From Pseudorhodoplanes sp. (GTDB lineage Bacteria; Pseudomonadota; Alphaproteobacteria; Rhizobiales; Xanthobacteraceae), in contig JAVSMS010000001.1 of assembly GCA_032027085.1 (NCBI GenBank), positions 2,873,126 to 2,937,125 on the forward strand: a stretch of DNA of 64,000 nucleotides, read 5' to 3'. The notes under the pieces were generated by a model. It was given only the letters and a program-made list of their open reading frames with translations. It had not been told where the DNA came from and made no database searches. Below are positions 1 through 6,828 of this stretch, in pieces. A program made the position numbers and the translations under genes. Within the stretch, counting starts at the first letter, position 1. Each line of letters starts with the position of its first letter.

Positions 1-438
1 ACCTACGCCTGGCACGTGATGCCGCTTCTGGAAGACATGCCGGAAAAGGATTACGAGCCGTTCAAAGAGGAGTTTGCTGAGAAGATCATGGAGGTTTGGG
101 CGCACTATTGCCCGAACATGACGGCGAAGAATGTCATCGGTCAGTATGTGTACACGGCGCGCGAATACATTGCGGAACTGCCCAATATGCGCGGCGGCGA
201 TATCTTCATGGGCGCCTTCAATGCCGAGCAGGTGATGTACAATCACTTCGGCTACCGCACGCCGATCCCGAACCTGTATTACGCCGGCTCCGGCGCGCAT
301 CCAGGCGGCGCCATATCAGGGGGCCCGAGTTACATCGCCGCCGGCATCATTGCGCGCGATCTCGGCCTCAAGCCGTGGTGGACGCCATGCGACGCGCGCA
401 TGGCGCTGGAAAGTTTTGCGTCATCGGAAGCGGCCTGA
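1..438 (+). CDS. FAD-dependent oxidoreductase, phytoene desaturase-like (C-terminal part)
   Basis: The frame is open from the first base, so the gene starts before the window and only about the last 145 residues are seen. The end carries the C-terminal FAD-contacting signature of the phytoene desaturase / amine-oxidase-like flavoproteins (YYAGSGAHPGGAISGGP, followed by a helix reading IAAGIIARDLG). The part upstream is helical with a GQYVYTAREY stretch, as in the uncharacterised 'pyridine nucleotide-disulfide oxidoreductase domain' relatives of carotenoid desaturases. The N-terminal dinucleotide-binding GxGxxG motif must lie outside the window. Substrate is unknown; carotenoid desaturation is not implied by this fragment. 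The SDR that follows 62 bases later may be co-transcribed. Confidence 0.85.
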   Translation, partial: TYAWHVMPLLEDMPEKDYEPFKEEFAEKIMEVWAHYCPNMTAKNVIGQYVYTAREYIAELPNMRGGDIFMGAFNAEQVMYNHFGYRTPIPNLYYAGSGAHPGGAISGGPSYIAAGIIARDLGLKPWWTPCDARMALESFASSEAA

Positions 439-500
439 CGTTTTCGATCGAATTTCGCTGCTCTGGCGAGGAGCGGGCAAGAGAAGCAGGAAGAAGACAT

Positions 501-1274
501 ATGAAAGACGTCGTTTTCCCAACGCTGGCCGGCCGCGTCGCCATCATCACCGGTGCCGGGCAGGGGATCGGCCGCACCTTCGCGAAAGCTTTCGCCAAGG
601 CAGGTGCGATCCCGATCATTGCCGAACGCAACATGAAAACGGCGCAGGCGGTGGCCGAGGAGATCCTTGCCGATCAAGGGCAAGCGCTCGCGATTGAAAC
701 CGACGTCGCAGATCCCGCTTCGATCAAAAGCATGGCCGCCGCAGTTGATGAGCGGTTCCAGCGTATCGATATCCTGATCAACAATGCAGGGATCTTTTCC
801 ACGCTTGAGATGCGGCCTTTTGATCAGATTCCGCTTGAAGAATGGGAGCAGGTCTTGAGGGTCAACGTCACCGGCCCGTTCCTGTGCACGTGCGCGGTGC
901 TGCCGGCCATGCGTCGCGCCAAATGGGGCCGCATCATCAACATTGCCTCGGCTGCCGTTCCTCTCGGTCGGCCGAACTATATGCACTACATCGCCTCGAA
1001 ATCCGCCCTACAGGGCATGACCTATTCGATGGCGCGGGAACTCGGGAAGGATGGTATTTCTGTCAATTCGCTGCTGCCCGGCGCGACCTTCACCGAGATC
1101 GAGCGTAAGACGGTCACCCCCGAGCAGAAGGAGCGAATTGTCGGCATGCAATGCATTCCTCGCCCCGAGACGCCAAACGATCTCGTTGGCACGGTGCTGT
1201 TTCTCGCCTCCGACCTGACCGGCTTCCTGACGGGCCAGTCGATTGTGGTCGACGGCGGCGCCACCCATCGCTGA
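501..1274 (+). CDS. SDR family NAD(P)-dependent oxidoreductase
   Basis: This is a 257-residue classical short-chain dehydrogenase. Visible motifs are the cofactor glycine motif TGAGQGIG (residues 17-24), the structural NNAG motif, a catalytic serine in NIASAAV, the YxxxK pair in YIASK, and a typical C-terminal VDGGA. The acidic residue expected for NAD preference after strand 2 is not clear (IIAERN contains Glu), so NAD is plausible. The ATG at 501 is preferred because an AGGAAG ribosome site lies at 488-493; an open frame extends further upstream but overlaps the preceding gene. Substrate cannot be deduced. It follows the flavoprotein tail on the same strand and may form an operon with it. 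Confidence 0.93.
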   Translation: MKDVVFPTLAGRVAIITGAGQGIGRTFAKAFAKAGAIPIIAERNMKTAQAVAEEILADQGQALAIETDVADPASIKSMAAAVDERFQRIDILINNAGIFSTLEMRPFDQIPLEEWEQVLRVNVTGPFLCTCAVLPAMRRAKWGRIINIASAAVPLGRPNYMHYIASKSALQGMTYSMARELGKDGISVNSLLPGATFTEIERKTVTPEQKERIVGMQCIPRPETPNDLVGTVLFLASDLTGFLTGQSIVVDGGATHR

Positions 1275-1360
1275 AGCACATTTTCTTTTGAAAACAGTGT
1301 GTTCGGGGGAGTTGCGGTTCCCGATTGCGGAGCTATTCGAAATGCGCATGGTAGACCATG

Positions 1361-1391
1361 TTGCATTGCGGTACTTTTTCTATTGCATTGC
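1361..1391 (+). promoter_or_regulatory. Direct repeat TTGCATTGC x2 in AT-rich promoter region
   Basis: The nine-base word TTGCATTGC occurs exactly at 1361-1369 and 1383-1391, with starts 22 bases apart, about two helical turns. It lies in the only clearly AT-rich stretch nearby (about 1370-1430), followed by TATATC- and TATAAC-like -10 candidates. It sits upstream of the small gene at 1478. The spacing suits a dimeric regulator on one DNA face, but this is inference from sequence alone. Confidence 0.3.
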
Positions 1392-1477
1392 AAAATTATT
1401 TTGTATATCAGCATGCATAACAATGGTTTAGCGGACGCCGGACCCCCGATTGCGCCGGCAGATTGAGGAGAATTCAG

Positions 1478-1648
1478 ATGGCCACTCGTTTAGCACCGGC
1501 ACCGGGTTTGTCAGGTCTTTGGGGTGAGGCTTTGCGTCAGACCGGATTGAAGGCGATCGCGTATGTCAGGCTTCTGGCGGAAGCTTTCGCCGAGGCGAAG
1601 GCCGAAGCCCGCGCTGCGCAAGCCCGGTACGGCTTCATTTCGGAATAA
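1478..1648 (+). CDS. Small uncharacterised protein (56 aa)
   Basis: I do not recognise a named family. The product is 56 residues with a helical, Ala-rich middle (VRLLAEAFAEAKAEARAA) and a short aromatic tail ending YGFISE; there is no signal peptide or membrane segment. The ATG at 1478 has a strong GAGGAG ribosome site at 1465-1470, an AT-rich promoter-like region upstream and a hairpin downstream (1691-1718), so it looks like a free-standing transcription unit. An alternative ATG 15 bases upstream has no ribosome site. The amphipathic pattern suggests a small cytoplasmic or membrane-peripheral protein, function unknown. Confidence 0.6.
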   Translation: MATRLAPAPGLSGLWGEALRQTGLKAIAYVRLLAEAFAEAKAEARAAQARYGFISE

Positions 1649-1690
1649 CGCGCCAGGCCGGCTTAGCCGGCGACGGCCCAAAGGAATTTG

Positions 1691-1718
1691 CACGGCCCGC
1701 ATTTGGATGTGGGCCGTG
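1691..1718 (+). terminator. Hairpin downstream of small gene 1478-1648
   Basis: CACGGCCCGCA and TGTGGGCCGTG pair over 11 positions with one G-T wobble around a TTTGGA loop. Only two T residues follow, so it is a weak intrinsic terminator or a 3'-protecting hairpin. A second shorter palindrome GCCGGC-TTA-GCCGGC lies just before it near 1657-1671. Confidence 0.4.
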
Positions 1719-1846
1719 TTGCATTGAAGGCATGGAGAGCATGCCGGCGGCCGGTTTCGTTTGGCAGCCGGCAGGGTTGATGCTCTAAGGCAGACTGAGC
1801 CGTGAGGGTCGGCCGCCGGGCGGCCCATGTCGTATCGGTTGCCTGC

Positions 1847-4183
1847 ATGTCTTATCGCTTCATCGGAAAATCGCTCTCCCGCACCGAAGACGTCCGTCTG
1901 ATCCAGGGGCTCGGCCGCTACACAGGCGACCTCGTCCCGCCTGGGCATTGCCGTCTCTATGTGCTGCGCTCCCCTTATGCCGCCGCGCGCATCCGCGGCT
2001 TCGACACCGCGGCAGCCGAGCAAAGTGAAGGCGTCCATCTGGTGCTGACCGGTCACGATCCCCGCATTCTGGCGCTCGGCCCGATGCCGTCCAAAGTGAA
2101 ACGGCAAGCGCCCGACGGAAAACCGAATTTCGAACCGCCTTACCGCGCCCTCAACGCGCTGGCGCAGTTTGTCGGCGATGGCGTGGTCGCGGTCTTCGCC
2201 GATACGCTCGATCAGGCGAAAGACGCGGCGGAAAAAATCGAAATTGACTGGGTGCCGCGGCCGGCGGTGACGGATACGCGGCGCGCAGCCGAGCCTGGTA
2301 TGCCGCAAGTCTGGGAGCAATCGCCCAACAACATCTGCTTCACCTTCGAAGCGGGCAACAAGGGCGCGGTCGCGGCGGCGATGGAGAAGGCCGCACACAA
2401 GGTCAGCCTCAGCTTCAATGTCAACCGCATCACAGCCGTGCCCATGGAATCGCGCATCGCCATTGGTGCCTACGATCCAACAGACGACCTCTACACTCTG
2501 CAATGCGGCGTGCAGAACCCGCATGCCGTGCGTGCCGATCTTGCCGACGGTGTCCTGAAGGTGCCAGGCAATAAGGTGCGCGTGATCGCCCCCGATGTCG
2601 GCGGTGCCTTCGGCCTGAAGGAATCACCCTTCGCCGAGTATGTGCTGACGCTGATCGGATCGAAGATCATCGGCCGGCCGGTCTTCTGGATGGCGGATCG
2701 CAGCGAGAGCTTTGCCTGCGACTATCACGCGCGCGACAATGTCTCGACAGTCACGCTCGGCCTTGATCGCGACGGCACATTCATTGCGCTGGACATCGAG
2801 ACTATTGCGAATATCGGCGCCTATATCGCCACTATGGGGCTGCATTCGCCGACCAACAATCTGGGCGGATTGTCGGGCGTCTATCGCACGCCCCACATTC
2901 ACGCACAGGTGACCGGTGTGTTCACCAATACGCCGCCGACCGCGCCATATCGCGGGGCGGGGCGGCCGGAAGCCACCTATGCGATCGAGCGCGTGATCGA
3001 TGTCGCCGCGCAGCGGTTGGGATTCGATCGGGTGGAGTTGCGGCGCCGCAATCTGATCGCGCCGAACGAGATGCCTTACAATACCGGCTTCATCTTCACA
3101 TATGATTCCGGCGAGTTCGAAAAGAACATGGATATCGCGCTCGCCGTGACGCGATTTGCCGATTTTCCCAAGCGTCGCAAGGAAGCATTAAAACGCGGGA
3201 AACTGGCGGGGATCGCCGTAGTCAATGCCATCGAGATTTCGGCAGGCCCGGTCGGTGCGCCGCTCACCGAAAGTGCAGAAATCCGTTTCGATGCGACCGG
3301 CAGCGTCACCGTGGTGCTCGGCTTGCATTCGCACGGGCAGGGGCACGAAATCACTTTTAAGCAAATCGTGGCCGATATCCTGGGGCTCGGTCTTGACGAT
3401 ATTTCGGTGCGCTATGGCGATACCGATCGCATCGAGCACGGCACCGGCACCTTCGGCAGCCGCTCCGTCATCGCCGGCAGCGTGTCGCTGATCAGATCGG
3501 CAGATCGCCTTGTCGAGCGCGGTAAGAGGATCGCCGCCGTGCATTTCGAGGCCGATCCCGGCGATATCGTGTTCGAAGGCGGCCAGTTTTCCGTGGCCGG
3601 CACCGACAAGTGCGTCACACTCAAGGAAGTCGCGCGTCTCTCCTATACATTACGCGACGAGAGCCTTGGCGGCGATTTCGGCCTGGCGGAAAAGGTCGTC
3701 GCCGCGCCGTCCGCGCCGACATTTCCCAACGGCTGCCATGTTTGCGAAGTGGAGATCGATCCCGAAACCGGCCGCTGCAGCGTCGTTCGGTACTGCGTGG
3801 TCGATGACGTTGGCCGCATCGTCAATCCCAAGCTGGTCAAGGGTCAAATTCACGGCGGCGTGGCGCAGGGCGTCGGGCAGATCCTGCGTGAGAACATCGC
3901 CTATGACGACGATGGCCAACTCCTGACCGGCTCCTTCATGGATTACGGGATGCCGCGCGCATCCGATTTTCCCGACATCATTTGCGAAAGCAACGAAGTG
4001 CTGACGCCGACCAACCCGCTCGGCGTCAAGGGCGCAGGTGAGGCTGGCACGGTCGGCGCCTTGCCCGCGGTAGTGAACGCGATCGTCGACGCGTTGTCTC
4101 CATGCGGCGTCGAGCACATTGACATGCCGGTGACGTCTGAAAAAATCTGGCGCGCAATCCAGGACTCGCAAAAAGAGCGGTGA
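1847..4183 (+). CDS. Xanthine dehydrogenase/CO dehydrogenase-family molybdopterin-binding subunit
   Basis: This 778-residue protein is a full-length large (molybdenum cofactor) subunit of the aldehyde oxidase/xanthine dehydrogenase family. It begins in the standard way (IGKSLSRTEDVRLIQGLGRY). The active-site loop reads PYRGAGRPE around Tyr368, the form II CoxL-like type rather than the cysteine-containing loop of true CO dehydrogenase. The catalytic glutamate is Glu732 in VKGAGEAGTVG. Family members oxidise aldehydes, N-heterocycles or other small molecules and normally need a 2Fe-2S subunit and an FAD subunit; neither is next to this gene. ATG 1847 fits family N-termini better than the upstream GTG at 1802. 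Substrate is unknown. Confidence 0.93.
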   Translation: MSYRFIGKSLSRTEDVRLIQGLGRYTGDLVPPGHCRLYVLRSPYAAARIRGFDTAAAEQSEGVHLVLTGHDPRILALGPMPSKVKRQAPDGKPNFEPPYRALNALAQFVGDGVVAVFADTLDQAKDAAEKIEIDWVPRPAVTDTRRAAEPGMPQVWEQSPNNICFTFEAGNKGAVAAAMEKAAHKVSLSFNVNRITAVPMESRIAIGAYDPTDDLYTLQCGVQNPHAVRADLADGVLKVPGNKVRVIAPDVGGAFGLKESPFAEYVLTLIGSKIIGRPVFWMADRSESFACDYHARDNVSTVTLGLDRDGTFIALDIETIANIGAYIATMGLHSPTNNLGGLSGVYRTPHIHAQVTGVFTNTPPTAPYRGAGRPEATYAIERVIDVAAQRLGFDRVELRRRNLIAPNEMPYNTGFIFTYDSGEFEKNMDIALAVTRFADFPKRRKEALKRGKLAGIAVVNAIEISAGPVGAPLTESAEIRFDATGSVTVVLGLHSHGQGHEITFKQIVADILGLGLDDISVRYGDTDRIEHGTGTFGSRSVIAGSVSLIRSADRLVERGKRIAAVHFEADPGDIVFEGGQFSVAGTDKCVTLKEVARLSYTLRDESLGGDFGLAEKVVAAPSAPTFPNGCHVCEVEIDPETGRCSVVRYCVVDDVGRIVNPKLVKGQIHGGVAQGVGQILRENIAYDDDGQLLTGSFMDYGMPRASDFPDIICESNEVLTPTNPLGVKGAGEAGTVGALPAVVNAIVDALSPCGVEHIDMPVTSEKIWRAIQDSQKER

Positions 4184-4205
4184 ACGGCGATTGCGGCAGG
4201 GCTGG

Positions 4206-4613
4206 ATGTTTCGGATCATTTCGCACGGGATGGCTCTCACTGGTCTCGCGCTTGCCCTGAGCGCGTGCGGCGGCGTGCACAATCAGCCAAGGGAAGCGGC
4301 CGAGCCCAATGTCGTGCCCGTCAATTACAAGCCTGAAATTCTGGCGTTCCTTCGCACCTATCTGAACGATCCCACCCACATTCGTGGAGCGTTCGTGTCC
4401 GAACCGGCGCTGATGCAGATCGGCGGCGTTCAGCGCTACGTCGCTTGCGCGAAATTCAACGCCAGGAAATCGAGCGGCGAATATGAAGGCAGCAAGGAAC
4501 GGCTCGTAATTTTTCTCGCCGGACGCCTCGATACCATGCTGCCGGCCAAAGGCGATCAGTGCGGCAAGGCCGTCTACCATCCCTTCCCCGAGCTCGAGCG
4601 CCTGTCGCGCTGA
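4206..4613 (+). CDS. Small predicted lipoprotein
   Basis: The 135-residue product opens with a short basic end, a hydrophobic core and a lipobox (LALSAC), so it is probably a lipid-anchored envelope protein. The mature part has two further cysteines (in YVACAKF and GDQCGKA) that could form a disulfide. Residues about 35-60 (PEILAFLRTYLNDPTHIRGA) resemble exported proteins common in Bradyrhizobium relatives, with no known function. ATG 4206 is chosen because it puts the signal sequence at the N-terminus; a TTG at 4191 is an alternative. It lies 22 bases after the molybdoenzyme gene and may share its transcript. Confidence 0.75.
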   Translation: MFRIISHGMALTGLALALSACGGVHNQPREAAEPNVVPVNYKPEILAFLRTYLNDPTHIRGAFVSEPALMQIGGVQRYVACAKFNARKSSGEYEGSKERLVIFLAGRLDTMLPAKGDQCGKAVYHPFPELERLSR

Positions 4614-4623
4614 CGCCGCCCGG

Positions 4624-5256
4624 CTACACCACGAACAATCTGATTGCCGAGGCGGCGGCCAGGGCGCCGCCAAACGTCATCAGGATGTGTTCGAGCGCCA
4701 CACGCGCCGGCTTTTGCGGTTCAGGCGCGGCGGCGAACGCTTCTTTTGCTTCGGAAGAAAAGTCCTCGGCGCTCACCGCGGGAGGGGCATCGAACTCGTC
4801 CGTGATGTCGGGCCGTCCAAGATAATTCGCGATCGTCGACGTCAGCAGCGAGGTCGGCGACGCGGCACGGTCGAGATCGTTCAGTTCCTCTGCCGACACC
4901 ACCGGCTCTTCGTTGCTCTCGCGTGTCGTCCTCACCACCAAGACTGGCAACGGCGTATCGTCGGACCGGTTGTCAGACGCGGCTTCAGCCCGCTTGTCCG
5001 AATCGGTCTCTGTTTCTGCTGCAACGGCTTCCTCGACCGGCGCCTTCTTGGGGGCGCGCGATCGCTTCTTGCGCCGGCTCTCCTTGACGACGGCGCGCGC
5101 TGAATCCTTTTGCTTGGTGAGTTGCAGCGGCTTGCCCGCAGCGACGACCGTCTTTTGCGGGCACCGGCTATCCGTACATGCAAGAGATGGTGTGATGTGC
5201 AAAGTTCCCATCGCGAATGCCGCAAGAGCGGCCGCGATGACGCCGTACGCTTTCAT
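4624..5256 (-). CDS. Exported uncharacterised protein with C-terminal membrane segment
   Basis: This 210-residue protein has an N-terminal signal peptide (hydrophobic stretch, then LACTDS) and one hydrophobic segment at the extreme C-terminus (MTFGGALAAASAIRLFVV). The middle is low-complexity: a Lys/Arg cluster near residue 60 (SRRKKRSRAPKK), then an acidic Glu/Asp-rich part. I recognise no catalytic domain. The layout suggests a periplasmic protein tethered by its C-terminus. It is transcribed toward the lipoprotein gene and converges with it 10 bases apart. Confidence 0.65.
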   Translation of the reverse strand: MKAYGVIAAALAAFAMGTLHITPSLACTDSRCPQKTVVAAGKPLQLTKQKDSARAVVKESRRKKRSRAPKKAPVEEAVAAETETDSDKRAEAASDNRSDDTPLPVLVVRTTRESNEEPVVSAEELNDLDRAASPTSLLTSTIANYLGRPDITDEFDAPPAVSAEDFSSEAKEAFAAAPEPQKPARVALEHILMTFGGALAAASAIRLFVV

Positions 5257-5394
5257 GGATCACCCTCCCTATAGGGGAAGGAAATTCAGATTCCTTCGCT
5301 TTGGCTGGCCGTTGACATTTCCGGGGAATTTTCGGGGCGACAGGCTCAAAAAACTCACAGTCACGCGGCCGTCATCCGTCTGTAATACGAACCC

Positions 5395-5487
5395 CTTAGT
5401 CAGACTCCGTGCTCGTCTCTTTGGCGGGCCCCGTTCGTCAAGTTCCCTTGCGGCCCTTTTCCGCGTGAGGAAAAGGGCCGTTTTTTT
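5395..5487 (+). ncRNA. Candidate small RNA ending in a strong terminator
   Basis: Between two minus-strand genes lies an excellent plus-strand intrinsic terminator (5452-5487) with no plus-strand gene before it for about 840 bases. A TAATAC -10-like hexamer at 5383-5388 would place a start near 5395, giving an RNA of about 93 nucleotides; TTGACA at 5312-5317 is an alternative -35 but lacks a good -10. A second small hairpin (TTGGCG with CGTCAA) lies inside. The start is a guess; only the terminator is strong. No known RNA family is recognised. Confidence 0.35.
5452..5487 (+). terminator. Strong rho-independent terminator, plus strand
   Basis: GGCCCTTTTCC (5452-5462) and GGAAAAGGGCC (5469-5479) form a perfect 11-bp stem with a six-base loop, followed by G and seven T residues. 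On the other strand no T run follows the stem, so it acts on plus-strand transcripts only. Confidence 0.85.
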
Positions 5488-5502
5488 GGTTGTCGCGTTT
5501 GC

Positions 5503-6618
5503 TTAATTTGTCGCGATATTCAGAGGTCTGCCCGAGGCCGTCTTCTTCTTCGCATCCGATTTCTTGCTGCCCCTGTCCCTCGCGGCCACCTTCTCACGGC
5601 CGCCTTTCTTGCCGCCCCTGTCGCCGGCGGCAACCTTCGCGCGGTTCCCTTTCTTGCCGGCCAGCTTCTTGCTTGTGGCGGCTTTGCTCCCTTTCGAGCT
5701 TTTGGCCATTTTTGCTGCTTTCTTGGCCGCCTGCCTGGCAGCGGCCTTGGCCGCCGCTTCGGCTTTTGCCTCGATCAGCTTGGCGATCGCCGGGTCCACC
5801 GTAACGTCGATCTTCCGCGGATGGGCCTGATGCGACAGCCCGGCCAGGCCGCCGCATGGCGCCCGCGCTGGTAGATTGTAGGACACCTCAATCTGGCGCG
5901 GTTCCATCCATTTTTCGATCTCATGCCCGGTGACGATTCGAACATAGTTCCGGGTTTCCTCCGGCAGGCCGCTGCGGCCGGCGAGCCAGTTCATAACCCT
6001 ACCGGGACCCCCGTTATAGGCAGCCGCAGCAAGGCCAAGATTACCAAATTGCTCGCGCAGCATGTGAAGGAAGCGTGCAGAAGCGGGAAGAGCCGAGAAC
6101 GGGTCGAATGGATCCGATAAACCGATCCAGGACGCCGTTTTCGGCATGAATTGCGCGACGCCCATGGCGCCGGCGCGGCTCACGACCCACTGGCCGAATT
6201 TGCTTTCCTGCCAGATCAGCCGCGCAAAGAAGCCGACTGGCAATTCGCTGGCGATGGCCGCCGACCTCATAGCCACGCACATGTCCTCGATCGGAACCGG
6301 CGGCGCACCCCGACCCGTTGTAGTTGCGGATGCTTCAGAAGTTGAGTCCGGCTCATCGCTGGCCGAATTGGCGGAACCCTCGACGTCCGGCATGCTCTCC
6401 GGCTGATTTTCAGCGGGCTTGGCAGAAGCCGCAGATGTGGCTGCCGCCACAGGTTCCATCTTCAGCGATGCAAACGTGTACGGCGTCACGGCGCGATCAG
6501 ATGACGTGATTTGCCGGAGTTCCCAGTCCGAAAAGAGAATTCCGCCGCGACCATGCTCGTCAGCCCAGGTGACGAAAGTGAACAGGGCAAGCAAAAAAGG
6601 CAGGCGCAGGTGACGCAT
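5503..6618 (-). CDS. Lytic transglycosylase (SLT domain) with Lys/Ala-rich tail
   Basis: The protein cleaves peptidoglycan glycan strands by analogy with Slt enzymes. Counting from ATG 6618 (371 residues): signal sequence at 1-18, a low-complexity Ser/Glu linker, then the SLT domain with catalytic Glu138 in IWQESKFG and the family motifs GAMGVAQFMP, AAAYNGGPGRV and ETRNYV. After about residue 275 comes a tail of roughly 95 residues very rich in Lys and Ala, with two related units (KVAAGDRGGKKG and KVAARDRGSKKS), like a histone H1 tail. ATG 6618 puts the signal peptide first; a start at 6714 would add 32 unlikely residues. The ribosome site is weak for either. Confidence 0.88.
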   Translation of the reverse strand: MRHLRLPFLLALFTFVTWADEHGRGGILFSDWELRQITSSDRAVTPYTFASLKMEPVAAATSAASAKPAENQPESMPDVEGSANSASDEPDSTSEASATTTGRGAPPVPIEDMCVAMRSAAIASELPVGFFARLIWQESKFGQWVVSRAGAMGVAQFMPKTASWIGLSDPFDPFSALPASARFLHMLREQFGNLGLAAAAYNGGPGRVMNWLAGRSGLPEETRNYVRIVTGHEIEKWMEPRQIEVSYNLPARAPCGGLAGLSHQAHPRKIDVTVDPAIAKLIEAKAEAAAKAAARQAAKKAAKMAKSSKGSKAATSKKLAGKKGNRAKVAAGDRGGKKGGREKVAARDRGSKKSDAKKKTASGRPLNIATN

Positions 6619-6828
6619 CCCGTGACTCGTCCGAACGCGTTCCGGCGTGAGTTCACGCGCCGCCGCGATTTGTGTTGTGGTAAAAAAGTGAAGTCCCCTT
6701 CCGCATGCGCTCATGCTTGGCGAAGCGGACAGTTTTGTGAAATTCCTGCGGCAGTGGAGAGGTGATATCGCGGCTCCGGAACATGCGATTGAAAAATTTC
6801 ATATCCCTTTTATGAAAATTGATTGCGC

